From Miscanthus floridulus (lineage: Eukaryota; Streptophyta; Magnoliopsida; Poales; Poaceae): DNA of 64,000 bases. Location: NCBI RefSeq assembly GCF_019320115.1, contig NC_089581.1:8495707-8559706 (forward strand). Direction: 5' to 3'. Shown in pieces: positions 32,908-42,519 of this stretch. The first letter of the stretch is position 1; every line of letters starts with the position of its first letter. A program made the position numbers and the translations under genes. The notes under the pieces were generated by a model. It saw only the letters and a program-made list of their open reading frames with translations. It did not search any database and had not been told where the DNA came from.

Positions 32908-33923
32908 GGGGGGGCAGACTTAGTGTACATGAAAGGCTTGGTAAACGTGCTGGATGTTTTCCGAGGAATCAAGAGGAGCTTGAGGAAATGGCAAATGCAA
33001 GAGTTCCCGATGAGGAAATATTCTACAGGGACCCTAATATACGCCGTGTGGAATCGACTAGGACCTGTTATCAGCCGGTTTGGAAAACCAAGTTTCCTCG
33101 ATGGTGCCCGGAGGGTCTAACAAAAACGCAGAGAAGGAGGATGCAACGTGAGCGTCAGGAGGATTTATACCAAGAGGAAAATTCCTCCAATAAAAAGTCC
33201 GGTCATCAGCAGTGGCAGGTAAAACACAAAAATAAGAGTCCATCGGTAGATGTTAATATGGTATTCATGTTGCCGATGGAATTTTTGGCACTATCTGATA
33301 ATGAGGAAGAAGTTGTTCTCTCTGATCAAGTAGCTCAGTTGACACTAGATCCAATGATGGCTGTTTTTGAGAAACCTACCGATGACGAGAGACAGCATCT
33401 TAAGGCTTTGTTTGTGAAGGGCAGAGTTGATGGGCAGCTTGTGTCTAAGGTACTTATTGATGGAGGGGCTGCGATTAATATTATGCCCTATGTGATGTAT
33501 CGGAAACTTGGTAAGGGAGATCAAGACTTGACCAAAACTGATATGATGCTGAAAGATTTTGAAGGCAATGTGTCGCCGGCTAAAGGGGCAGTATGCGTTG
33601 AATTGACCATCGGCAGCAAGACCTTACCGATGACGTTCTTTGTTATTAACGGCAAGGGTGCATATAATCTGCTTCTAGGGAGGGATTGGATTCATGCTAA
33701 TTGTTGTGTTCCTTCTACAATGCATCAATGCCTCGTACAGTGGATTGGGGATAAGATTGAGGTTGTCCCTGGTGATTCTTCTTATATCATCGCATCGGCA
33801 GAATCAGATACTTATGAGCGAACTAAATGCATATCAGGAGAAGTTTGGGAAAAAGAGTTCCTTAGAGTTGCTAATTATGAAATTCCACCGATCCAAGAAG
33901 TCGGTTCTGAAGAAGAATTTTAA
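32908..33923 (+). CDS. Element B protease region (next frame after the G7 frameshift)
   Basis: The coding frame continues after the G run as RLSVHERLGKRAG. It then passes VPDEEIFYRDPN and WCPEGLTKTQRRRMQR to the aspartic protease VLIDGGAAINIMPYVMYRKL, with DGGA at the active site, as is usual in Tat elements. AYNLLLGRDWIHANCCVPST is the conserved region after the flap. The frame stops with TAA at 33921-33923, and the RT frame opens with an ATG that overlaps it by one base (TAATG). Confidence 0.85.
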
Positions 33924-35356
33924 TGGATAGGTTTGTCGATGATGGAAAATTAGGTCAAGGGTTCACATCGGCAGATGATCTAGTAGAAGTAGATATCGGT
34001 AATGGCGATAGGCCAAGACCTACTTTTATTAGTGCTAAGTTAGATTCTAAGTGTAAGCAGCAAATAATTGATGTGTTAAAGGAGTATAAAGATTGTTTTG
34101 CTTGGGATTATACTAAGATGCCTGGATTAGACCGATCGGTAGTTGAACATCGGTTACCTATCAAATCTGGATTTCAGCCACATCAGCAGCCAGCGCGCCG
34201 ATGCAACCCTAATATACTTCCTGATATTAAGGCCGAAATAACTAAATTAATTGAGGCAAAGTTTATTTGGCAGTGTCGATATGCAGAGTGGATCTCTAAT
34301 ATGGTTCCTGTTTATAAGAAAAATGGAAAACTTCATGTTTGTATTGATTTCAGGAATCTCAACAAAGCCACACCGATGGATGGCTATCCAATGCCGACTG
34401 CTGATTTATTGATTGATGCTGCAGCCGGACATCAGATTATTAGCTTTATGGATGGTAATGCAGGCTACAATCAAATATTCATGGCTGAAGAAGATATTCC
34501 CAAGACTGCTTTCAGATGTCCAGGTCATGTAGGGTTGTTTGAGTGGGTAGTCATGATGTTTGGCTTGAAAAATGCCGGTGCTACTTATCAGAGAGCTATG
34601 AACTTTATTTTTCATGAATACATCGGCACATTAGTGGAGATCTACATTGATGATGTGGTGATTAAGTCTGGAGATATCACAAAACATCTAGCCGATCTGC
34701 GAAAGATACTGGAGTGTACAAGGAAGCATGGATTGAAGATGAATCCTAATAAATGTGCATTTGGCGTATCGGCAGGTCAATTCTTGGGTTTTATGGTGCA
34801 TCAGCGGGGCATCGAAATCAGTAGGAAGTCCATTGATGTAATTAACAAGGTGGTTGCTCCTGCCAATAAGACTGAATTGCAATCTTTGATCGGTAAGATT
34901 AATTTCATTAGAAGATTCATATCTAATCTATCGGGTAAGATCAAGGCTTTCAGTCCATTACTTAAATTGAAAGCCGATCAGGAATTTGTATGGGGAGCTG
35001 AGCAGCAGTTAGCCATCGGTGAAATTAAGAAATATTTAACAAATCCTCCAGTGCTAGTTCCACCTCAACACGGGAAGCCTTTCAGGTTGTATTTGTCAGC
35101 TGATGATACTGTTATTGGTTCAGCTCTTATTCAAGAATTTGAAGGGAAAGAACATGTTATTTATTATCTGAGCAGAAGGTTAGTGGATGCTGAGACAAGG
35201 TATTCGGCCATCGAAAAATTATGTTTATGTTTATACTTTTCTTGTGTCAAATTGAGACATTATTTATTATCTGCCAAATGTACGGTTATATGCAAAGACG
35301 ACGTAGTCAAGTACATGCTGTCAATGCCAATATTAAGTGGTAGAATCGGCAAGTAG
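33923..35356 (+). CDS. Element B reverse transcriptase and RNase H
   Basis: In this 477-residue frame, the RT core starts near residue 90 (KAEITKLIEAKFI). It carries PVYKKNGKLHVCIDFRNLNK, FMDGNAGYNQIFM and FGLKNAGATYQRAMN. The polymerase site YIDD is at 34643-34654. The connection region and the gypsy-type RNase H follow (FRLYLSADDTVIGSALIQEF, HVIYYLSRRLVDAETRYS). A TAG at 35354-35356 stands where family members have Trp (GRIGKW), a single G-to-A change, and the same frame goes on beyond it. The ATG overlaps the protease stop, so RT expression would need either re-initiation, a frameshift, or a repaired frame. Confidence 0.92.
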   Translation: MDRFVDDGKLGQGFTSADDLVEVDIGNGDRPRPTFISAKLDSKCKQQIIDVLKEYKDCFAWDYTKMPGLDRSVVEHRLPIKSGFQPHQQPARRCNPNILPDIKAEITKLIEAKFIWQCRYAEWISNMVPVYKKNGKLHVCIDFRNLNKATPMDGYPMPTADLLIDAAAGHQIISFMDGNAGYNQIFMAEEDIPKTAFRCPGHVGLFEWVVMMFGLKNAGATYQRAMNFIFHEYIGTLVEIYIDDVVIKSGDITKHLADLRKILECTRKHGLKMNPNKCAFGVSAGQFLGFMVHQRGIEISRKSIDVINKVVAPANKTELQSLIGKINFIRRFISNLSGKIKAFSPLLKLKADQEFVWGAEQQLAIGEIKKYLTNPPVLVPPQHGKPFRLYLSADDTVIGSALIQEFEGKEHVIYYLSRRLVDAETRYSAIEKLCLCLYFSCVKLRHYLLSAKCTVICKDDVVKYMLSMPILSGRIGK

Positions 35357-35971
35357 ATTTTAGCATTATCAGAATTTGAACTACGTTACGAATCAACCAA
35401 GGCAGTTAAGGGGCAAGTTATGGCTGATTTCGTTACTCAGCATTGTAATACAGTGGACTCTCTGGAGATTGCCCCTTGGACACTTTTCTTCGATGGTTCC
35501 ACATGCGGTGAAGGAGCAGGTATCGGCATTGTGTTGATTTCACCTCAAGGAAGGAAATATGAGTTTTCATTGCCGATTGTTGCTACATCGACAAACAATC
35601 AAGCTGAATACCAAGCCTTGATCAAAGGGTTAGAATTAATGAGGGAGATACGTGCCGATGCTGTTGAAATCTTTGGTGATTCTATGCTAGTTATAAATCA
35701 ATTGGCTGGAATTTATGAATGCCGAAGTGAAGCTTTGATTTCGTATTATGAAAGATGTTTGCAGTTGTTGAAAGGATTTAGAGATTTTTGTCTTGAACAT
35801 ATCCATCGATTGCATAATGAGGAAGCTAATCGACTAGCTCAGCATGCTTCAGGGTATCAACTTATTCAGGAAGTGCTAACATCAGTAGTTAATACCGATG
35901 ACTGGAGAAAGGAGATTGTCGATTATTTAAAGGATCCATATAAAAAGGTTGAAAGACATATAAGGTTCTAA
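35357..35971 (+). CDS. Element B second RNase H (archaeal type)
   Basis: After the stop, the frame continues as LALSEFELRYESTKAVKGQV. A complete RNase H fold follows: WTLFFDGSTCGEGAGIGIVL with the first catalytic Asp, NNQAEYQALIKGLELM with Glu, DAVEIFGDSMLVINQLAG with Asp, and the C-terminal HRLHNEEANRLAQHASGY with Asn and Glu where the last Asp is often found. A second RNase H placed between the RT-linked RNase H and the integrase is diagnostic of Tat-lineage elements. TAA at 35969 ends this frame in front of the integrase part. Confidence 0.88.
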   Translation: MLALSEFELRYESTKAVKGQVMADFVTQHCNTVDSLEIAPWTLFFDGSTCGEGAGIGIVLISPQGRKYEFSLPIVATSTNNQAEYQALIKGLELMREIRADAVEIFGDSMLVINQLAGIYECRSEALISYYERCLQLLKGFRDFCLEHIHRLHNEEANRLAQHASGYQLIQEVLTSVVNTDDWRKEIVDYLKDPYKKVERHIRF

Positions 35972-37159
35972 GCTACCAAGTATGTGCTCCTCGATGATGA
36001 ATTATATTATCGAACTATAGATGGAGTTTTACTCAGATGTGTTGGTAGTGATGAATCAAAAACTTTGATGGGTGAAATTCATGAAGGAGTGTGTGGTGCG
36101 CATCAATCGGCTTTCAAGATGAAGTGGATGATCAGAAGGAATGGATACTATTGGCCGACTATTCTTGAAAATTGTTTTAAATATTTTAAAGGATGTTAGG
36201 GATGTCAAAAGTTTGGTAATATTCAAAGAGCGCCTGCATCGGCTATGAACCCTATAATCAAACCGTGGCCGTTCCGAGGATGGGCTATTGATCTCATTGG
36301 TCAGATTTATCCGCCATCGAGTAAGGGACATAAATTTATTCTGGTTGCTACCGATTATTTCACAAAATGGGTTGAGGCAATTCCTTTGAAAAAGGTGACA
36401 TCGGTTAATATGATTGATTTTGTGAAAGAGCATATTGTTTACCGATTTGGTATTCCTCAGACTATCACTACCGATCAGGGCACTATGTTTACATCAGGAG
36501 AATTTGATGAGTTTGCTGTAGGTATGGGAATTAAAGTTTTAAATTCTTCTCCATATTATGCTCAAGCTAATGGTCAAGCTGAGGCTTCTAACAAAGGGAT
36601 CATCAAACTCATTAAGCGCAAAATTGAAGAAAATCCTAGGAGGTGGCATACAGTATTAAATGAAGCCTTGTGGTCATATCGGATGTCATATCATGGTGCA
36701 ACCAAAGTAACGCCTTATCAGTTAGTATATGGACACGATGCAGTATTGCCTTGGGAAATTAAAGTTGGCTCTAGGCGAATACATTCTCAAGATCAGCTGA
36801 TAGCCGATGATTATGATACTCTTATGAAGGATGAGTTGGAAGATGTGGCGGGTCATCGGTTAAGGGCTTTAGTTAGCATCGAAGAAAATAAGAAAAGAGT
36901 AGCCAGATGGTATGACAAGAAGGTGAAGATAAAGGAGTTTGCCGATGGAGATCTGGTCTGGAAACTGGTTTTACCGATTGGGACTAAAAGTTCAAAGTTT
37001 GGAAAGTGGTCTCCTAATTGGGAAGGTCCATATCGGATAAATCAGTTTGTTCCTGGTAACGCATATATTCTAGAAACCCTCGAAGGGGTTGTGTTTCCTA
37101 GAGCATTAAATGGAAAATATTTAAAGAAATATTACCCTAGTATCTGGATAGATGCATAA
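35972..37159 (+). CDS. Element B integrase
   Basis: The N-terminal zinc domain runs from GEIHEGVCGAHQSAFKMKWM to YFKGC-stop-GC, with His and Cys spaced as HHCC. The TAG at 36197-36199 lies within the zinc site, where relatives have a codon such as Gln. The catalytic core carries GWAIDLIGQI (first Asp), TTDQGTMF (second Asp) and YYAQANGQAEASNK (Glu), the D,D-35-E pattern. The C-terminal part ends with WSPNWEGPYRINQFVPGNAY and KYYPSIWIDA. No chromodomain is present, as expected for Tat. Confidence 0.92.
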
Positions 37160-37244
37160 AAGTATAAGTGCCGATAACAGTCCTATCGGCTAGAATTATG
37201 CAAGGATGTCAATGTCTCATAAAGTGCCGATACAATAAACAAGA
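37160..37244. other. Gap between integrase and the antisense gene
   Basis: The two convergent reading frames end only 85 bp apart (TAA at 37157-37159, and the complement of a stop at 37245). Their transcripts would overlap unless both end here. Confidence 0.6.
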
Positions 37245-40200
37245 TTACAAGTTCAACAAGGATTGGATAGCTAATATCGCACGCAGGCGAATCTGCTCGG
37301 CTTCCTCCATTTCTTTGATATCGTCATCGGCAGTACCCTCTACGGGCTTGAGTTTTTTCTTTATGGCCAAAGCTTTGCGAGCCTGGATATCTCTTTCTTG
37401 CTGAAGGGTTTTGATGGCATTGGGTAGCTGGCTTTCTTCTTGTTGAGCATGAGTTAAAGCTGCCTCGATTTCCTTTAATTCAGCCAATAGAGCCATTTTC
37501 CTTGCTGATAAATCCAAGATTTTCTGCTTAAGTTCAGCACCCGAAGTCTGCAAGTTGCCGATGCCCTTGTGCTTCTCATCGGCAATTTGTTTCAGTTGTA
37601 GCATCTCTTCCTTGAGTTGAGCCTGAGCTGCTCTATCAGCAATATGTTGGGCAGCCCATTGATATTGTAGTTGGCGACTCTCTAAATGGGCTGCTGGGAA
37701 GAGTACTTCTTCAACATCGGCAGGGACCTAGCCACGGATTGTTTTGAAAATTACCTTTGCAGGGTCTGAGTCATCTACAAGTTGGGCGGTATCCTGCTGT
37801 AGCAAGTTCAGGAGAGCTTCCAACCTGGACTTAGTTTCTGCCGATATTGTTCCTAGTACAAGGGAAGAACTTATTTCCTCTCCATCATCGTCAGAGATGT
37901 CAATAGCGAAGGAGAATAGGCTGTTTGGGGAGTCTTGTTCCTGAGAAAAAGAAAAGGAGGTCGGTTAAGGATAAGTATGAATATTGTAAATCAGCTAGGT
38001 TAATCAGTTTACCTGTTTTAAGGCAATTTCCTGTGCTTGACTAGAAGAAACAACCTAGAGTGTGTCGTGTGAGGGATCGGCTGAGCTTGCCGATGGGATG
38101 TCCTCTGTGACTTCATCAGTGGTTGGCTCTTGAGGTATGATGACCGATGACATTGGGGTAGATGTAGGGATCGGCATGGACCTTTGTCATTTTGGCTGTG
38201 CCTCGGCATCTGTTAAAGCTTTGCGCTTTGCTTGGGCATCGGCAACGATTGGCTGGGGGGCATCGGCACTTGTTGGTTGTGAAGCTTGGACGTCTGGTAC
38301 GCTTGCCGATGTACCCAATTGTTGCTGCAAAACAAGTGTAAGGTATGATATTTAACGGATAAAATGAGAAGTCAAGAGAATACCTCTGAAGGTTTATCAA
38401 AAGAAGTGGTGCTTGATATCGGAGGAATTGCCGATGACGATCCAGTGGCAGCTCTTACCCCCTGGTGATTAATGTTAATACAGTTTGTAATCGGTATAAA
38501 TAGAAATAAACAAGGTTGTTACCTTGAATGCCTTGACCAAGGTTGTAGCAGCAGCCGATGGAGTGGCCCTAGCTGTAGCCAATCTGGACTTAGAGGTGAT
38601 GGTCTTGGTACGGATCTTCTAGTGGGTCAAAGCAGTTAAGGTGGGGGCGTTGTAGCCGATCGGTGATATCGGGGAAATAGGCTGAAGATCGAAGGGTTTC
38701 CCACTTTTGCTCACCAATGGTGCTGGGTTGTTAACCTGTCATGAGAGAGTTAGTTACTGATATATGTAGGGAAAAAGCAAAAAGGAGTTAAAAGAAACTT
38801 ACTGCGTCGTCAGGGATGGCATATTCAGGGTCGATCATGTGCCGATATGTGTGAGCAGAAGTTGCAAACAGTTGTTCCTTCCACTCTTGCCACCATTGCT
38901 TGTATGACTCGATGATGAAGGATACTGGCGTCCAGGTGGATATATCGACATCTGTGATATCGGCATCGGGGGAGAGTTGTACCACCTTGTTCCAATCTGT
39001 TCCACAGGTGATTGTTTCCCTGGGTTTGATCACATCAGCAAAGCAAAGTTTGATTGGCAGCTGCCCAAAAGCCAATTGACGAGATACTGCCGATGGGTTG
39101 TAAAATTCATATGAAATGTTGGTGTTTTTCCCGCTACCAAATGTATTCACTGGAATTGCCCTGGGAGTAATGATGGCCATCATGAGTTCCTTATCCTGAT
39201 TCAGGGTGTCATCGGCAAAGTTGAAAAGAAGGGGAAATCTGTTGTCCTCGTCAATATAAGGTACCCAGGCCCTATGATCACGAGAAAGACCATTGTAGAA
39301 GTTTTGGAAGAATCTACCGATCTGGTCTTCATTGGCCTCTGTTCCGGGAAGGACAATTATGGCTTCACCAAAATTAAGGGGTGAGCGTGTTGCTGATTCA
39401 TCATCCCCAAGCACATGGTCTTCAGCAATTTCTCATGGGAATTGTTGGGCAAAAAAGTCCCATTGCAAGCGTTTGTGCATATGGGCATTCAGCCACATGT
39501 TGATAAACCACCACGGGCCTCCTAGGTTGCCGATGGGTTCGCCAAGCAGAAGTTTCTGAGACACTTGATGAAGAAGATGATAAGTGGAGCTCAGAAGGTA
39601 TCGGCCAAGAGGAAACCTTACGCCATTAGCCAAAAGTTCAGCTGTGGGGAGGAAGGCGTTGGTTGGTCCTACTGATCGACCACAGAAAATAAATTTTTCT
39701 AACCACATATTCAAGAATGTGGCATGTTCCCTCTGGTTAAGTGTCCCAATCTTTTAGTATTCTTGAATGTATCCCGTCCAACCGCCGATGTTGCGAGTAT
39801 TCACCCTATATTCAGATTTTCTACCATAAATGGAGCCTTCATCGGCAGTTGAAATATCCAAGCCAGTGAGCATGTGGACATCGGCAAGTGTAGGAGTAGC
39901 TAGGCCATGTCCAAACATAAAAGTGTTTGTTGTGTCTGACCAGAAGTAAGCAGCTGCAATCATCATCGATTCATTCTTCTGCATATCGGCAATAGATAAC
40001 CTAATGCATTGGTCTAATTTCTGTTCTGCCCAGTATACTTGCATCGATCTATTAACCCTCAAGTACCAATCTTTCCACCCTTTGGTGGTTTTGGGCCAAG
40101 ATCAGAATGTGTCTTTCCATAAATTCAGAGAGAAATTTTGGGCTCTAAAGGGGATTCTGTTAACTTCTGCATTAATCAGATCGGTTGGATCTGGGTTGCC

Positions 40201-40395
40201 CATTGGTCCTAGGCATTGGACATGCGGCTGGTCGGTTGGAATAACTAATTTGTTGCGCAGTTCCTAAGTTTGAAGGATCCGGAGAACAAAAGAAAGGAAA
40301 AATCACCAACTGTATGGATTTGCAAAAACTAGGGGAATCAAAGTAAAGGTAATGGAAGAGGAGCGAACCGCGGGGACATCGAAGTTGATTGCCAT
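37245..40395 (-). pseudogene. Antisense spliced gene in element B: plant-mobile-domain-like protein with coiled-coil tail
   Basis: Read on the minus strand, exon 1 is 40369-40395 (MAINFDVPA, donor GCG|GTTCGC). Exon 2 is 38803-40263, phase-matched, starting ELRNKLVIPTDQPHVQCLGP. Exon 2 carries WKDWYLRVNRSMQVYWAEQK, HGLATPTLADVHMLTGLDIS, FLNMWLEKFIFCGRSVGPTN, LGGPWWFINMWLNAHMHKRL and ESYKQWWQEWKEQL. This pattern resembles the plant mobile domain. Shorter exons follow from about 38735: Ser/Ala/Thr-rich, then acidic, then a long coiled coil ending at 37245 (LQLKQIADEKHKGIGNLQTS; LAELKEIEAALTHAQQEESQ). In-frame stops occur in exon 2 (near 40105, 39752 and 39433) and further downstream (for example near 38620 and 37730). 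Antisense extra genes are known in Tat elements; their role is not. A TATA box lies upstream at 40558. Confidence 0.75.
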
Positions 40396-40557
40396 TATCT
40401 TGAAGAAGATGAAGGCACGAGCCGGAGACTTGAGGTAACGCTGGAGAAGGGTTCTTGTTGGTTGAGGTCGTGCAGTGGTTCGTCGGAGTCGCCGCTGGAA
40501 AGAGAAAATGTCAAAGATTAGAGTCTGAGGGTAGAAGACAAGTGTTCCGGAGGAATC

Positions 40558-40565
40558 TATTTATA
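40558..40565 (-). promoter_or_regulatory. TATA box of the antisense gene in element B
   Basis: The minus strand reads GGCTTATAAATAGATTCC. TATAAATA lies 163 bp upstream of the antisense ATG (40395), giving a start near 40530 and a leader of about 135 bases. The antisense gene therefore appears to have its own promoter independent of the LTR. Confidence 0.7.
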
Positions 40566-40959
40566 AGCCGCTTGGAGTAGGGGTATTTTGGACTTATCTC
40601 TATGCCGCGCGCATGTAGGTCGAAGTGGTTCAGATGGATATGGTAACTGTTTGCACGATGATCAGGGGATTGTACAGATGGGTTGATGGCAAGTAATCAT
40701 GACTTGGAAGAGATATCGGTACAGGATATTTTAATTCTGAAAATGACAACATTATCATGTTAAGATCTTGCCGATGGGTTATTGTTTCGGTATCTTAACC
40801 ATAATCAAGGCAAGAGTGGTTGGTGATTGTGCGATATTTACTGAAGTGCGTGAATCAGGATTAGATTTGGTTGGATTTGATAACAGATCAGGTTTTGGCT
40901 TGGAGAATGAGTTACGGTAATCTGGAGTAAATTTCGGAGCATTAATGGCTTTATACTCT

Positions 40960-40975
40960 GAAATTGGGGGGCATG
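40960..40975 (+). other. Polypurine tract of element B
   Basis: tgaaattggggggcatg directly precedes the right LTR (starts 40976), as needed to prime plus-strand DNA. Confidence 0.75.
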
Positions 40976-41774
40976 TGTTGACACCGTTTTTTGCACGTGT
41001 TAAAATGTTCGGAGTGGACTAATCGGCAAGGGGAAAGTTACTGTATACTTTGATAGCTGATGAAAGCCAGCTTGTAAAGATGGTTGCCGATAGCTGGTGA
41101 TGCCGATGAAGGGAGGCTTGAAGACTACTGCCGATGAAACAGGGAGTATGCCAATGAAGGGAGATTTGAGGACTACTGCCGATGAAACAAGGAGTATGCT
41201 GATGAGGGAAGACTTGAAGACTATTGCCGATGAAACAGGGGGTATGCCGATGGGAGGAAGGACAGTGAGATTTCCATCGTGATTAAGGCGGACAGGGAAA
41301 TAGATAGGAGTTGATTTCCTTTTCTATATTTGTTAGAGTATGATTCATGTAAGAGTCACGTGTTTCCCTAGATATGGGCTTGGTGTCCTAGTTGTGTTTG
41401 GTTGTGTCTCTTTAGATCAGGGTATAAATATGGAGTGAGGGACAATGTAAATACATATATCAATCAATATCAAAACCAATTTTTACTCCTATTTGCATCT
41501 ACTTACTTTTCGGCGACTTCGTCAATTTGCATTATTTTCTTTTTATGAGTTCTCATTGATTCGGCGAGCTACATCGCTTCAGTGCGACCTTCGGCGATCC
41601 TCGAGTTCCGCGTGAGTACCTCTTGACCGTGACTTCCGGGCGTATCGCTGTTATCAGGACCAAAGTGCTCGTATCTTCATCCTTGTCGATTAACAGGTCA
41701 AATCGACTGGCACGCCTTGGATACCGATTCGGGTATTAGCCCTTTGTGTTTGCAGATCCACTTTTGCATCAACA
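40976..41774 (+). repeat. Right LTR of element B (799 bp)
   Basis: Same length and ends as 29404-30202. By eye there are thirteen differences, all C/T or G/A. The TATA box is at 41423-41430. It is followed by the ACATG duplication at 41775-41779. Confidence 0.95.
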
Positions 41775-42519
41775 ACATGTCATCACCAATGCCTACTGTG
41801 ACCTTGGAGCCAGCATCAACATGATGTCCAAGGTAACATTTAATGAAATTCTGGGAGGTCCTCTCTACCCCATAGGTTTTAGAATGCAGATGGCAGATCA
41901 ATCCTCATGAAGGCCAGTGGGGATAGCAGAAGACATTCTGGTAAGAGTTCAAGACCAATATGTCCCTACCAACTTCATCATCCTCGACATGGGCCCAAAC
42001 AGGGAAGTTCCTCTCCTTCTTTGGAGATCATTCCTATTTACCACTAACGTTGAATTACATGTGGGAACGGGGTTTGCTCGCTTTTACATTTAGGGTAGAA
42101 CTTTAACCTACCCATTCACTGGATACAACATGAATAAACAAAATAAAAGCAAGCAAACTAGGAAACACATACACAACCCTGTCTTGCAGGCACAGTAGGA
42201 GCAATGCTCCATGGTTCGGATCAAATATGGTCCAAATCAACAGGGCATCGCGGAGGTTGAGATTCAACCTCACGTGGTGGAGGGCCTCAAGAAGAAGAAC
42301 AAGAGGCCAGAGCGGAAGAAGAACAACCCCAAGCCCAAGAAGGAAATTCCAAAGGTTGTTCCCGCACCTTCTAAAAACAAGGTGTGTAAGCCACAAGAAG
42401 AAGCTCCAAAATCCACCACCACCCCAATGAAGAAGAACAAAAAGGTGTGGAGGCCCAAAAAGGAGATGCCCGTACTCACTCCCCCGGGTACAGACATCCC
42501 TTCATCGAGCAATCAATGA
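41775..42519 (+). pseudogene. Element A protease and Lys-rich tail
   Basis: Joined to the A gag frame at the ACATG site, the sequence reads VITNAYCDLGASINMMSKVT (a protease with DLGA at the active site), then GIAEDILVRVQDQYVPTNFI and LHVGTGFARF. Stops lie near 41909, 42092 and 42199. From 42211 an open frame encodes a Lys/Pro-rich tail (LKKKNKRPERKKNNPKPKKE) ending at 42519. No RT follows. The tail is unlike any enzyme; a nucleic-acid-binding role is conceivable. Confidence 0.75.

Larger units (their letters stand above)
29404..41774 (+). mobile_element. Element B: young Tat-lineage Ty3 retrotransposon, 12.4 kb
   Basis: It has LTRs of 799 bp each, a PBS after the left LTR, gag, protease, RT-RNase H, a second archaeal-type RNase H, integrase, a 3.8-kb 3' region with an antisense gene, and a PPT before the right LTR. 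The extra RNase H between RT and integrase and the long 3' region place it in the Tat lineage (Tat/Retand/RIRE2/Grande group). By eye the LTRs differ at 13 positions, all transitions (about 1.6%), so the insertion is recent. At the often used grass rate of 1.3e-8 per site per year this is about 0.6 million years. Stops and one frameshift make this copy non-autonomous. Confidence 0.93.
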
